A stretch of DNA of 64,000 bases from UBA6107 sp964533735. Its GTDB lineage: Bacteria; Chloroflexota; Anaerolineae; Anaerolineales; Anaerolineaceae. The notes under the pieces were generated by a model. It did not search any database and was not told the origin of the DNA. It worked only from the letters and a program-made list of their open reading frames with translations. This document shows, piece after piece, positions 27,992 through 37,532 of the stretch. Position 1 is the stretch's first letter. The number at the start of each line of letters is the position of its first letter. The DNA is taken from assembly GCA_964533735.1 (NCBI GenBank), contig CAZHMD010000001.1:496001-560000 (forward strand), read 5' to 3'. A program made the translations under genes and the position numbers.

Positions 27992-29284
27992 ATGGATATC
28001 GCAAATGTTGAGGCTTTGGAAGTTCTGGATTCACGCGGCAATCCCACTGTTGAAGTAAGTGTCCTGCTCGAAGACGGTTCCTACGGAACTGCCATTGTTC
28101 CTTCCGGAGCGTCCACTGGTGTGCACGAAGCATTGGAGATGCGCGACGGTGATAAGACCCGCTACAACGGAAAAGGTGTTCTCAAAGCCGTTGAAAATGT
28201 CAATGGTGAGATGGCTGAGAACCTTATCGGTATGGACGCTTCCGAGCAGAAGGATCTGGATGAATTCCTCATCGCGCTCGATGGCACCAAGAATAAATCC
28301 CGCCTGGGTGCCAATGCCATCCTGGGTGTCTCCCTGGCAGTTGCTAAAGCGGCAGCAGAATCTCACGGCATGCCCTTATACCGCTATATTGGCGGAGTTT
28401 ATGCCCATGTACTGCCTGTTCCAATGATGAACATTTTGAATGGCGGCGCTCATACTGCCTGGCAATCCACCGACGCTCAGGAATTCATGGTCATGCCCCT
28501 CGGTGCCCCTACTTATGCCGAAGGATTACGCTGGGGAGTTGAGATCTATCATTCTCTCAAAAGTGTCTTAAAGTCCCATGGTTATGCCACCCTTGTTGGG
28601 GATGAAGGTGGTTTTGCACCAGCCCTCAAAGCCAACAATGAAGCGGTGGAAGTCATCCTCGAAGCCATTGAAAAAGCTGGTTACAAGGCTGGCGAACAGG
28701 TTGCCATCGCCCTTGATCCGGCTGCCTCAGAACTTTATGATGAGGAAACCCGCACATACAACTTGCGCAAAGAGGGTAAAAAACTCACTGGAGAACAAAT
28801 GGTCGCCTTCTGGAAGAACTGGGTTGATCAGTATCCCATCGTTTCCATTGAAGATGGACTGGCTCAGGACGATTGGGAAAGCTGGAAACTGTTGACCAAA
28901 GAAATTGGTCATAAGGTTCAGATCGTCGGCGATGATTTGCTGGTAACCAACACCGAGCGCGTCCGCAAAGCCATCAAGGAAGAGGCTTGCAACGCCCTTT
29001 TGGTCAAATTTAACCAGATTGGCACCCTCACTGAAACCATCGAAGCCGTGGAAACCTGCCAGCGCAACGGTTGGCGTGCAGTCACTTCCCACCGCTCCGG
29101 CGAAACTGAAGATTCCACCATTGCTGACCTCGTGGTCGCGCTGAATTGTGGTCAGATCAAGACTGGTGCCCCTGCCCGTTCTGATCGTGTGTCCAAGTAC
29201 AACCAGTTGCTGCGCATCGAAGCAGAATTAGGCGATACCGCTGCTTATGCCGGCTGGTCCGCCCTTAAAGCCCACGCTAAGTAA
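27992..29284 (+). CDS. eno: Enolase
   Basis: 430 residues starting MDIANVEALEVLDSRGNPTVE, with aaagga upstream; an ATG at 27941 would add 17 unconserved residues. Active-site motifs are all present: GASTGVHEA, the loop with GDEGGFAP, the metal ligand in SIEDGLAQDDW, LVKFNQIGTLTET (catalytic Lys), and SHRSGETED. Catalyses 2-phosphoglycerate to phosphoenolpyruvate. A terminator follows. Confidence 0.97.
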   Translation: MDIANVEALEVLDSRGNPTVEVSVLLEDGSYGTAIVPSGASTGVHEALEMRDGDKTRYNGKGVLKAVENVNGEMAENLIGMDASEQKDLDEFLIALDGTKNKSRLGANAILGVSLAVAKAAAESHGMPLYRYIGGVYAHVLPVPMMNILNGGAHTAWQSTDAQEFMVMPLGAPTYAEGLRWGVEIYHSLKSVLKSHGYATLVGDEGGFAPALKANNEAVEVILEAIEKAGYKAGEQVAIALDPAASELYDEETRTYNLRKEGKKLTGEQMVAFWKNWVDQYPIVSIEDGLAQDDWESWKLLTKEIGHKVQIVGDDLLVTNTERVRKAIKEEACNALLVKFNQIGTLTETIEAVETCQRNGWRAVTSHRSGETEDSTIADLVVALNCGQIKTGAPARSDRVSKYNQLLRIEAELGDTAAYAGWSALKAHAK

Positions 29285-29302
29285 CTAGCGCTACCATTTG
29301 TA

Positions 29303-29330
29303 ACAGCGGAGAAACCCTCCGCTGTTTTTC
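29303..29330 (+). terminator. Terminator of eno
   Basis: Nine-bp stem ACAGCGGAG / CTCCGCTGT followed by TTTTCTTT. Confidence 0.88.
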
Positions 29331-29518
29331 TTTAACGAACCTCCCTTTCGCCGATTTTTCTTCTTTACGAACGTCTATTAGAAAAAAACTAAACATTAGA
29401 TTCGGTTACTCCAAAGTGCAGCGATGCAGCCCATTGATCGATCCGGTCGCAACTGTTCAAATGGAAGTACCTGTGGTAAAAATCTATGCAGGTGGAACAA
29501 ACATCAAGGAGACCCGTC

Positions 29519-30274
29519 ATGTCCCTCTACAATGAATTTGCGACCGTTTACGCCAAGGGGAATTACCCCACTTTGTCCCAGGCCGTTGCCGAGATCATCC
29601 CCAAGGTGCTCGAACAATACAAGATAGCCCCCAACGGTCAGCTGCTCGATGTTGCCTGTGGTGAAGGCAGTTTTGCTTTGTCCATGGTGGACCAGGGTTG
29701 GCAGGTTACCGGGATTGACCAGTCAGAAGAAATGCTCAGGCTCGCCCGCCACCGCGCCCACCAATCAGAGGTGAACATAAATTTCATCCAGCAGGATATG
29801 CGTTTCCTGGACTTCGATGAGAAATTTGACCTCGCCACTTGCTGGTTCGACAGCCTCAACTACATGTTGACGAATGATGACCTGCAATCCACATTTAATA
29901 ATATCGTCCGCGCCCTCAAGCCGGGAGCGTGGTTCCTGTTTGACATGAATACCACCTACGGTCTTGCGGTTCAATGGCAGCAGTCTCGTTGTTATGTGCA
30001 GCAGGAAACGCCTGACCTGCTTGAATTGCATCGCACCAATTATGATTTTGAGAAACATACCGCCTGTGTAAAGATCACCTGGTTTGTTCGGGACGGGAAT
30101 TTTTGGGAAAAATTTGAGGAAAAGCATACTGAACGCGCTTTTTCAATTGAAGAAATTGAGAAGTGCCTGCATTATTCCGGATTGAAGGTGGTCAGCAAAT
30201 TTGGCAGCCTCACGGATCTGACCCCCCTCACCCCAACTTCCAGCCGGGTGTGGTTTGTCACCCAGAAGCTGTAG
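29519..30274 (+). CDS. Class I SAM-dependent methyltransferase
   Basis: 251 residues from the ATG at 29519, with aaggag nine bases upstream; an in-frame ATG at 29486 lacks a binding site. Motif I VACGEGSFALSM, motif II GIDQSEEML and a motif III-like region CWFDSLNYMLT identify the Rossmann-type methyltransferase fold. Substrate specificity cannot be read from the sequence. It converges with the udgB operon with only one base between stops and no clear terminator. Confidence 0.8.
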   Translation: MSLYNEFATVYAKGNYPTLSQAVAEIIPKVLEQYKIAPNGQLLDVACGEGSFALSMVDQGWQVTGIDQSEEMLRLARHRAHQSEVNINFIQQDMRFLDFDEKFDLATCWFDSLNYMLTNDDLQSTFNNIVRALKPGAWFLFDMNTTYGLAVQWQQSRCYVQQETPDLLELHRTNYDFEKHTACVKITWFVRDGNFWEKFEEKHTERAFSIEEIEKCLHYSGLKVVSKFGSLTDLTPLTPTSSRVWFVTQKL

Positions 30275-30275
30275 G

Positions 30276-30974
30276 TTAATTTTTCAGCAATCGGTTTACT
30301 TCTGTCCAAATCGCATTAAACATAGTCGTGGTCAGCCGCCCCGTTTGCGTATTTTGCCGGCTGGGGTGATACGATGCCAGTATCCAGGGGTGGTCTGTTT
30401 CAGCCGGGGTTAACACCCCATGGCCGAACCGTGGAATATTTCCTTTTCCCTTTTGCTCAATCAACTTAAACGCCGCGTCGTAGGCAATTTTTCCAAAAGC
30501 TACGATCCCCTGGATGCGATTTAGGAATTCATATTCTCTCAACAGGAAGGGTCGGCAGGTTTCCATTTCCACAGGAGTTGGTTTGTTATCAGGCGGAGCG
30601 CAGCGGCACACAGCCGTGATCCATGCATCTGTTAATGCCAGTCCATCATCCAGGTGGCTGGCAGTGGATTGGTTGGCAAAACCTGCCTTATACAGCGCTG
30701 CGTACAGGAACCTCCCCGAATCATCCCCTGTAAACATCCTCCCGGTACGGTTTGACCCATGAGCCCCAGGCGCAAGTCCCAGCAGCAGCACACGCGCATT
30801 CTCATCTCCGAAACCCGGTACCGGTTTCGCCCAGTACACCTGGTCCCTGAATGCCCGGCGTTTTTCCATTCCGACCTTTTCTCTCCAGGCAGTCAGACGA
30901 GGACATTTCCGGCAGGCGATGATTTCATTTTCCAATTCGTCGAAGACGTTGGAATTTTCTGAGTTGTCCATCAT
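30276..30974 (-). CDS. Uracil-DNA glycosylase family 5 (UDGb-like)
   Basis: 232 residues. The N-terminal CRKC pair (Cys21, Cys24) with further cysteines in AVCRCAPP and ETCRPF is consistent with a 4Fe-4S cluster. The motif 1 stretch GLAPGAHGSNRTGRMFTGD and the late motif HPSRQNTQTGR are the UDGb signatures; the catalytic Asp/Asn of other families is absent in motif 1, as expected for family 5. It removes uracil and other deaminated bases. Its start overlaps queA by four bases. Confidence 0.9.
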   Translation of the reverse strand: MMDNSENSNVFDELENEIIACRKCPRLTAWREKVGMEKRRAFRDQVYWAKPVPGFGDENARVLLLGLAPGAHGSNRTGRMFTGDDSGRFLYAALYKAGFANQSTASHLDDGLALTDAWITAVCRCAPPDNKPTPVEMETCRPFLLREYEFLNRIQGIVAFGKIAYDAAFKLIEQKGKGNIPRFGHGVLTPAETDHPWILASYHPSRQNTQTGRLTTTMFNAIWTEVNRLLKN

Positions 30975-31996
30975 AGAAGGATCATGGCATCACCAAACGA
31001 ATAAAACCTGTAACCTCGTGTTATTGCAGTTTCATACGCTGCCAGCACTTTTTCACGCCCGGCGAATGCGCTCACCAGCATGATCAAGGACGATTGCGGA
31101 AGGTGAAAATTTGTCACTATCGCGTCCACTACCTGGAATTCGTAGCCGGGGAGGATGAACAGACGTGTTGGTCCGCTGATGGCTGAAACGCGGTTCTTGA
31201 TCTTACTGGCTTGAGCCGCTGTCTCCAATGTACGCACACTCGTTGTACCCACTGCGATTACCCGTTTACCATTGTCTTTTGCCTGGTTGATCAATACGGC
31301 AGCTTCTTCAGTCACTTCACACCATTCGCTGTGGATCACGTGTTCTTCAGGGTTATCTTCCTTCACCGGTGCAAAAGTGTCCAATCCAACATGCAGGGTT
31401 ACCCGCGCGAATTGAATCCCCTGCTTTTCCAGGGTGCTCATCAACTCAGGGGTAAAGTGCAATCCGGCTGTCGGGGCTGCAGCAGACCCCGCATCTTTTG
31501 AATAAACTGTCTGGTACCTTTCTGGATTTTCCAGGTGTGTGTGAATGTAAGGTGGCAGGGGCATTTCTCCTATACAGGATAATCGTTCATCAAGCGGATC
31601 CAGAAATCGCATGAGTCTGCGGCTGCCCTCGAGGGTTTGCAGGATCTTCACTCTTGGTCCTTTTTCGATCGTAACCACCACACCCTCGGTTAACCCTTTT
31701 CCCCCAACCAAAGCCTCCCAGGTATTGGCCTCCACACGTTTAAGCAGCAGCAGCTCCACTCGTCCTCCGGTTGGTTTGCGTGCGAACAACCGTGCTGGAA
31801 TGACCCGCGTCTGGTTGATCACCATCACATCCCCGGGATTTAAATCCTTACCGATTTGCGCGAATGTGCTGTCTTCCACTTCCGCACGGTTTCGGCGCAG
31901 AACCATTAACCGCGAAGCATGGCGCGGCTCTATTGGCGTCTGGGCAATGCTTTCAGGCGGCAGATGATAATTGAAATCGGATGTCTTCATTTTCAC
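30971..31996 (-). CDS. queA: S-adenosylmethionine:tRNA ribosyltransferase-isomerase QueA
   Basis: 341 residues, full length. Conserved motifs: FNYHLPPESIAQTP near the start, VMVINQTRVIPARL, PLPPYIH, SAAAPTAGLHFTP, VTLHVGLDTFAPV and TNFHLPQSSLIMLVSAFAG. It forms epoxyqueuosine on tRNA, the substrate of the QueG encoded 22 kb upstream. It overlaps ruvB and udgB by four bases each, as a translation-coupled operon. Confidence 0.96.
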   Translation of the reverse strand: MKMKTSDFNYHLPPESIAQTPIEPRHASRLMVLRRNRAEVEDSTFAQIGKDLNPGDVMVINQTRVIPARLFARKPTGGRVELLLLKRVEANTWEALVGGKGLTEGVVVTIEKGPRVKILQTLEGSRRLMRFLDPLDERLSCIGEMPLPPYIHTHLENPERYQTVYSKDAGSAAAPTAGLHFTPELMSTLEKQGIQFARVTLHVGLDTFAPVKEDNPEEHVIHSEWCEVTEEAAVLINQAKDNGKRVIAVGTTSVRTLETAAQASKIKNRVSAISGPTRLFILPGYEFQVVDAIVTNFHLPQSSLIMLVSAFAGREKVLAAYETAITRGYRFYSFGDAMILL

Positions 31997-33024
31997 GGGA
32001 TCAAACGGGGTTGATTTTCTTTTCCGTTATAAGGGAAGTTCAGGTGTTGGTACGCCAACTCGGTGGCTACCCTTCCCTGGGGTGTCCGGTCCAAAAATCC
32101 CAGTTGCAGCAGGTAAGGTTCCACCACATCCATGATCGTGTCGGGCTCTTCGCTGATCGAAGCCGCGATGGTGGATAGTCCCACAGGACCGCCGTTATAC
32201 TTGGTGATGACTGTTACCAGCACACGTCTGTCCACATCATCCAGTCCGAGTTTATCCACAGCCAGCAGGTCCAGGGCGTCCCGGGCGATCTGTCCATTGA
32301 TCAATCCATCGGCGCGCACCTGGGCAAAGTCCCGTACACGTCTTAACAACCGCAGCGCAACCCGAGGTGTACCCCTGGCTCTGCGCGCGATTTCATTAAT
32401 ACCGGTCGTTTCAGCTTCCACTTTTAACAATCGCGCTGCCCGCTGAACGATTTCCCGCATGGCTGGCTCATCATAGTAATCCAGGCGGTAGACTGCCCCA
32501 AATCTGGCACGCAAAGGCGCCGTGATCAATGCCAGGCGTGTCGTAGCGCCAATGACCGTAAATCGCGGTAGTTTCAACCGCAGTGAGCGCGCTGCCGGCC
32601 CTTTGCCAATGATTATGTCCAGTGCGTAATCCTCCATCGCCGGATAGAGAATCTCTTCCACAGCTTTGCCCAGGCGGTGGATCTCATCAATGAACAGGAT
32701 GTCCCCCGCCCTCAAATTGGTCAGGATGGCTGCCAGGTCACCTGTCCGTTCAATTGCCGGCCCGGAGGTGATTTTGATATTCACATTCATCTCATTTGCC
32801 AGCACATGCGCAAGTGTTGTTTTGCCTAATCCTGGAGGACCATAGAACAACACGTGATCCAGTGACTCTTTGCGTTTTTTGGCAGCCTGGATGAGGATAT
32901 CCAGGTTTTTCTTCACCTGGTCCTGCCCGATTAGTTCGGTCAGGCTGGTGGGGCGTAGTGCCTGGTCAAAGCGGTCATCCGGTCGCTCAACGGGATGGGT
33001 AATTTTGGTTTCTTCTGAGATCAT
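31993..33024 (-). CDS. ruvB: Holliday junction branch-migration helicase RuvB
   Basis: 343 residues. Walker A GPPGLGKTTLAHVLANEM, Walker B FIDEIHRLGK, sensor 1 TVIGATTRL and the winged-helix C-terminal region (GLSTIAASISEEPDTI) are all present. It is the hexameric motor that, with RuvA, moves Holliday junctions. It begins the operon ruvB-queA-udgB; ruvA/ruvC are not here. A perfect TATAAT lies seven bases before the ATG and no Shine-Dalgarno, suggesting a leaderless message. Confidence 0.97.
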   Translation of the reverse strand: MISEETKITHPVERPDDRFDQALRPTSLTELIGQDQVKKNLDILIQAAKKRKESLDHVLFYGPPGLGKTTLAHVLANEMNVNIKITSGPAIERTGDLAAILTNLRAGDILFIDEIHRLGKAVEEILYPAMEDYALDIIIGKGPAARSLRLKLPRFTVIGATTRLALITAPLRARFGAVYRLDYYDEPAMREIVQRAARLLKVEAETTGINEIARRARGTPRVALRLLRRVRDFAQVRADGLINGQIARDALDLLAVDKLGLDDVDRRVLVTVITKYNGGPVGLSTIAASISEEPDTIMDVVEPYLLQLGFLDRTPQGRVATELAYQHLNFPYNGKENQPRLIP

Positions 33025-33031
33025 AGCCTTG

Positions 33032-33037
33032 ATTATA
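33032..33037 (-). promoter_or_regulatory. -10 element, probable leaderless start of ruvB
   Basis: On the reverse strand TATAAT is followed by seven bases and the ATG at 33024. Confidence 0.62.
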
Positions 33038-33141
33038 CACTTTCCTATTGAGTATAAAAAATCGATAAATTAAAAACCTATGCGCAATAATTATCTGATT
33101 CTGATAAAGCGCTATAATAAAATAAAATTCAGGGAGAGCCT

Positions 33142-33768
33142 ATGGAAAACGTTTTTGTCTCCAATCATCCATTGATCGCACACAAATTGGCCATTTTGCG
33201 CGATGTAAACACCGAACCGCAAAAATTTCGGGAGCTTGTCCGAGAGATTGCAGGGTTGCTCTGCTACGAAGTGACTGCGGACCTGTTGACGGAACCGGTA
33301 AAAACCCAAACCCCACTGGCCATCGCCCCGGGATTGGCGCTCAAGGAACGCATTGGGCTTATCCCCATCCTTCGCGCCGGGTTGGGAATGGTGGAAGGGA
33401 TTTGGGGATTGATGCCCAGCGCGGAAGTCTGGCACATCGGCATATATCGAGATGAAAAGACGCTTCGTCCCGTCCAGTATTACAACAAACTGCCCACTGA
33501 CCCCACCGTATCTGTTTGCCTCATCCTTGATCCGATGCTCGCCACCGGGGGATCCGCCATCGCTACTATTGACGTACTCAAAAAATGGGGGGTAAAAAAG
33601 ATAAAATTCGTCGGGTTGATCGGTTCTCCCGAAGGCATCCGCGCAGTGCACACCGCCCACCCCGAGATTCCCATTCACCTGGCTGCCATTGATGAGCGCC
33701 TAAACGAGATCGGCTACATCCTTCCGGGCTTGGGGGATGCCGGAGACCGTCAGTTCGGAACTGGATAA
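33142..33768 (+). CDS. upp: Uracil phosphoribosyltransferase
   Basis: 208 residues, normal size. Conserved features: HPLIAHKLAILRD at the start, IPILRAGLGMVEG (uracil site), the PRPP-binding motif LILDPMLATGGSA, and the C-terminal YILPGLGDAGDR. It salvages uracil to UMP. A TATAAT at 33113-33118 and a strong ggagag Shine-Dalgarno precede it. It is followed by a bidirectional hairpin. Confidence 0.96.
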   Translation: MENVFVSNHPLIAHKLAILRDVNTEPQKFRELVREIAGLLCYEVTADLLTEPVKTQTPLAIAPGLALKERIGLIPILRAGLGMVEGIWGLMPSAEVWHIGIYRDEKTLRPVQYYNKLPTDPTVSVCLILDPMLATGGSAIATIDVLKKWGVKKIKFVGLIGSPEGIRAVHTAHPEIPIHLAAIDERLNEIGYILPGLGDAGDRQFGTG

Positions 33769-33803
33769 ACTATCAGGAATTCCCGGTTTCTCCGCAATTA
33801 AGA

Positions 33804-33834
33804 TACTCCCGGTTTCATTAAGAAACCGGGAGTT
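33804..33834. terminator. Bidirectional terminator between upp and tpiA
   Basis: A 12-bp perfect stem ACTCCCGGTTTC / GAAACCGGGAGT with a 5-base loop. A second copy of its left arm (TCCCGGTTTC) lies just upstream at 33781-33790, so two alternative hairpins can form. Confidence 0.85.
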
Positions 33835-33879
33835 TGCACTAACTTCGTTTGCCTATGGCAAATGGGATTTCCTTTTATC

Positions 33880-34638
33880 TTATTTTCTGGCAGCTTCAAC
33901 GATCTTGATGAACTCAGCCGGTTTGAGGCTTGCGCCTCCTACCAGTGCCCCGTCAATTTCAGATTGACCGAAGAATTCCTGCGCATTGGCAGCCGTTACC
34001 GATCCGCCGTAAAGGATGCGTATGTTCTGCACCACCGCAGATCCGAAGAGGCTTGCCAATGCCGGTCGGATGTGGTCCTTCAGCACCGCGTTGGCACCTT
34101 CTCCTGTAGCTGCCTTTCCGGTCCCGATAGCCCACACTGGCTCATAGGCAACCACGATCTGTGATGCCAAACCTGTCTCAATATCCTTGAATCCCTGCAG
34201 CACCTGCCGTCGAACCACCTCTCCGGTTTTTCCGGCTTCATACTCGCTCAAAGTTTCACCAATGCACACGATGGGGATCAATCCAACCGCCAGGGCTGCC
34301 TTTAGTTTCTTGTTGACCGTTTCGTCAGTTTCGCCAAAATATGCGCGCCGTTCCGAGTGACCGATGATGACATATTTGCATTGTTCCCGCACCATTTGGG
34401 GAGAGACTTCGCCGGTATAAGCTCCTGAGGCTTCCCAATGCAGGTTTTGCGCTCCCAATCCCACATCTGAATCCGCCAACTGTGCCGAGAGGAACATCAA
34501 TGAGGTGAACGGGGGGCACAACACCTTTTCAACCTCCGGAACCGCCAGCAGACCGGGCAGCAGCTCGCTCACCAGCACCGCTGCCTCTTCGATCGTCTTA
34601 TTCATTTTCCAGTTACCCGCAACCATCGGTTTTCGCAT
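33880..34638 (-). CDS. tpiA: Triosephosphate isomerase
   Basis: 252 residues starting MRKPMVAGNWKMN (Asn9, Lys11), with agagg upstream; the longer in-frame start at 34686 is unsupported. Catalytic His is in IIGHSERR, catalytic Glu in VVAYEPVWAIGTG, and the phosphate-binding GGSVTAAN is present. Interconverts DHAP and glyceraldehyde-3-phosphate. Confidence 0.97.
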   Translation of the reverse strand: MRKPMVAGNWKMNKTIEEAAVLVSELLPGLLAVPEVEKVLCPPFTSLMFLSAQLADSDVGLGAQNLHWEASGAYTGEVSPQMVREQCKYVIIGHSERRAYFGETDETVNKKLKAALAVGLIPIVCIGETLSEYEAGKTGEVVRRQVLQGFKDIETGLASQIVVAYEPVWAIGTGKAATGEGANAVLKDHIRPALASLFGSAVVQNIRILYGGSVTAANAQEFFGQSEIDGALVGGASLKPAEFIKIVEAARK

Positions 34639-34806
34639 TTTTCCTCTTTTCAGGTATAAAATTGGGATTTCCCGACCTGAGATCAATAATTTCTCCGCAA
34701 TTATAGTCTACAACTGCTTTCTTTTCCTCACTGTAGAGTGAATTCTTGAAGCTGGTTGCCTGGTCTTAATGTTGACGCTTCAATCACTTGCGAGTATGAT
34801 GAAAAT

Positions 34807-35249
34807 TCAGGCTGGTCAGATGGTCGCGGAGTCTTCGGACTTCGAGGAAAGTCCGCTCTCCACAGGGCGAACCGCCGGGTAACACCCGGGGCGGGGATTC
34901 TTCGGAAGAACCTGCCGGATCGGGCCACAGAGACATACCGCCGACTGTGCACCCTCTACTCCTGAAAAGGAGATGGAAGGTTGCAGTCAGGGCAAGGGTG
35001 AAAAGGTGGTGTAAGAGACCACCGGCGTCGGCAGTAATGCCGCGGCCAGGCAACCCCCGGTTGGAGCAAGGCCAAGCAGAGACCAATGTCATCCTCGGAT
35101 GACGGGAAGCGGCCCGTTTTCTTACGAGTCTCGGGTAGGCTGCACGAACTGGATGGTAACATCCAGCCCAGAGAGATGACCATCGCCCGTGAAACCGTGC
35201 TTCGGCATACCTTTCATGGGAACAGAAAGCGGCTTATCGATCAGCCTGA
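34807..35249 (+). ncRNA. rnpB: RNase P RNA (bacterial class A)
   Basis: About 443 nt. The catalytic core landmarks are present: CR-I gaggaaagtccgctctccac near the 5' end, cgtcggcagtaatgccgcgg in the middle, agagatgaccatcgcc (CR-IV region), and acagaaagcggcttatcg near the 3' end. The ends pair to form P1 (TCAGGCTG at 34807-34814 with CAGCCTGA at 35242-35249). With protein RnpA it processes tRNA 5' leaders. End coordinates are estimated from P1 pairing. Open frames across this region are accidental. Confidence 0.95.
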
Positions 35250-35409
35250 TCTTTACCGCATCAAATGTGAACCTGTTTTGGAATACTCAGCTTTACTTCA
35301 TCCACATTGAAACCTGCCATTGGTGTAATTATTCATTAATCCTGTTCTCATTTCGCATAACTAAACTCATTTCTATCATTCTCAATTAAAAACTACTAGT
35401 GAGGGTTCC

Positions 35410-36345
35410 ATGATCAAATCTGTTACCGATAGGGTAATTGAAAACGTGCAAAAGGTGATCATCGGCAAGCGCGAGACCATCGAGCTGCTGCTGACTGCCA
35501 TCCTGTGTGAAGGGCATGCCCTGCTGGAGGATGTTCCCGGCACAGGCAAAACGACCCTTGCCAGGGCGCTTTCCGCCTCCCTCGGCTGCACCTTCAAACG
35601 CATCCAATTCACCCCTGACCTTTTGCCCTCTGACGTAACCGGCCTTAACTGGTTCAACCAGAAGAAGCAGGAGTTTGAGTTCCGCCCAGGCCCGGTGATG
35701 AGCCAGATCCTGCTGGCAGATGAGATCAACCGCGCCACCCCGCGCACCCAGTCCGCGCTGCTGGAAGCCATGCAGGAACGCCAGGTGACCATTGACGGCA
35801 TTTCTCACCCGTTGCCCCGTCCCTTCCTCGTGCTTGCCACCCAGAACCCGGTGGAACTCGAAGGTACTTTCCCCCTTCCCGAAGCCCAGGTGGATCGTTT
35901 CCTTGTGCATATCCACATCGGTTACCCGGACCAGGAGGAGGAGAACACCATGCTGGAGCGCTTCCGCGCTGCAGACCCCATGGCTGACCTAAGCCCCGTA
36001 GTCTCCCTCGAAGACATCCTTCATTGCCAGATGGAACGCAAGGAAATCCGCATCGAAGCCTCCGTGCGTGATTACATTGTGCGCATCAGCATGGCCACCC
36101 GAGCCAATGTGGATATCTCCCTCGGTGCCAGCCCGCGCGCCACCCTCGCCCTTTACCAGGTCAGCCAGGCCTGGGCAGCCCTGCAGGGGCGTGATTATGT
36201 CCTGCCGGACGACGTCAAACACATCACCCCGCACGTTCTCAGCCACCGCCTCATCCTGGCGCCGCATGCCCAACTGCGCGGTCGCAGCGTGCAGGAATTG
36301 ATCTCGGATATTGTTGGATCGGTTGCAGTCCCTGTAGAGTCATGA
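35410..36345 (+). CDS. MoxR-family AAA+ ATPase
   Basis: 311 residues. Walker A LLEDVPGTGKTTLARALS, Walker B ILLADEINRATPRTQSALLEAM and the sensor motif LATQNPVELEGTFPLPEAQVDRF are characteristic of MoxR. These ATPases act as chaperones for von Willebrand or DUF58 proteins. The next gene, overlapping by four bases, is DUF58, and a DUF4129 gene follows, giving the common MoxR-DUF58-DUF4129 arrangement. gaggg precedes the ATG. Confidence 0.95.
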   Translation: MIKSVTDRVIENVQKVIIGKRETIELLLTAILCEGHALLEDVPGTGKTTLARALSASLGCTFKRIQFTPDLLPSDVTGLNWFNQKKQEFEFRPGPVMSQILLADEINRATPRTQSALLEAMQERQVTIDGISHPLPRPFLVLATQNPVELEGTFPLPEAQVDRFLVHIHIGYPDQEEENTMLERFRAADPMADLSPVVSLEDILHCQMERKEIRIEASVRDYIVRISMATRANVDISLGASPRATLALYQVSQAWAALQGRDYVLPDDVKHITPHVLSHRLILAPHAQLRGRSVQELISDIVGSVAVPVES

Positions 36346-37532
36346 TCCCTTTCGCCAGCTGGGTATGGGCACTGATCCTGGCCTTCCTGATGGGCATCAC
36401 CTTACGCATGCCCTGGCTGGTGGTCTTTTCGGTTTCCATGGGCATCATCCTGCTCGTCGCCAATTATTGGAATAAGCATTCACTGGATGGTGTCACCTAT
36501 AAACGCATCTTCCGTTTCCGCCGCGGCTTCCCCGGTGAGCAGCTCAAGGTAACCATTGAAGCCCAAAACAACAAACGCCTGCCGATCAACTGGCTCAAGG
36601 TCGAAGACCGCTGGCCATACGATATTGGCCCTGTTGAGCGTAGTGATCTGCTCCTCACTCACTTACCCGATAGCGGTAATTTTCTCAATCTCTTCAGCCT
36701 GCGCTGGTTCCAGAAGATCCGCCGCAATTATGAAATGGTCTTCAAGACGCGTGGACTCTATTCCGTCGGTCCGGCAGTCATCGAATCCGGTGACCCCTTC
36801 GGTATGATGAAATCCACCCTGGAGCTTGACCAGCCAGAATACATCACCGTTTTCCCGGATCTCCTCCCTATCGATCCTCTGATCCTCCGCGCGGAAGATC
36901 CCCTTGGTGACCAGGCTGCCCGCAAGCGCCTCTTCGAGGATCCTCTGCAGCCAATGGGGGTGCGCGCTTATCACCCTGAGGATGACTTCAGGCGCATCCA
37001 CTGGCCCGCCACTGCCCGCACCGGCGAGTTGCAGGTGAAAGTGTATACACCTGTCTCCGCCCGCGTGATGATGGTGTGCTTGAATGTTTCCACCACCGCG
37101 CGACCATGGCTGGGGGCTTATCCAAAGACTTTTGAACAACTGCTCAAGGTGGCTGCCACCACAGTCTTCAACGCCATCGAGCAGGGCTATTCAGTTGGCC
37201 TCCTCTCCAACGGCAGCGTCGCCCACTCCGACCAGCCCTTCCGTGTGGCACCTGGTAAAAGCAAGGATCAGTTGGGTACCCTGCTGCAGACACTCGCAGG
37301 TGCCACCAACTACGTCACCGCGCCGTTTGAGAACTACCTTTTGCACTCGCTTAGCGCCATCCCCATCGGCTCTGCCCTGGTGATCATCACCGCCATGAAT
37401 TCCCCCGTGCTCAACGAGACCCTGCTGCGCATGAAGCGCTACCGCATGCACACCACCCTCATATCCCTCGATGCGGCGCCGCCGGCTGAAATTCCCGGCA
37501 TCCGCACGGTTCACCTGCCCTTCGAGGAATGA
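36342..37532 (+). CDS. DUF58 domain membrane protein
   Basis: 396 residues. Two N-terminal transmembrane segments (about 5-40) are followed by a long domain. The DUF58 core has the characteristic GVRAYHPEDDFRRIHWPATARTGELQVK. The remainder resembles a von Willebrand-type fold. It overlaps both neighbours by four bases (ATGA), indicating tight coupling with MoxR. The family role is in envelope or protein-complex maturation; the exact substrate is unknown. Confidence 0.9.
   Translation: MIPFASWVWALILAFLMGITLRMPWLVVFSVSMGIILLVANYWNKHSLDGVTYKRIFRFRRGFPGEQLKVTIEAQNNKRLPINWLKVEDRWPYDIGPVERSDLLLTHLPDSGNFLNLFSLRWFQKIRRNYEMVFKTRGLYSVGPAVIESGDPFGMMKSTLELDQPEYITVFPDLLPIDPLILRAEDPLGDQAARKRLFEDPLQPMGVRAYHPEDDFRRIHWPATARTGELQVKVYTPVSARVMMVCLNVSTTARPWLGAYPKTFEQLLKVAATTVFNAIEQGYSVGLLSNGSVAHSDQPFRVAPGKSKDQLGTLLQTLAGATNYVTAPFENYLLHSLSAIPIGSALVIITAMNSPVLNETLLRMKRYRMHTTLISLDAAPPAEIPGIRTVHLPFEE

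Noticed and set aside
34756..35310. Several open frames across the RNase P RNA
   Set aside because: They lie inside a structural RNA and show no protein-family features.
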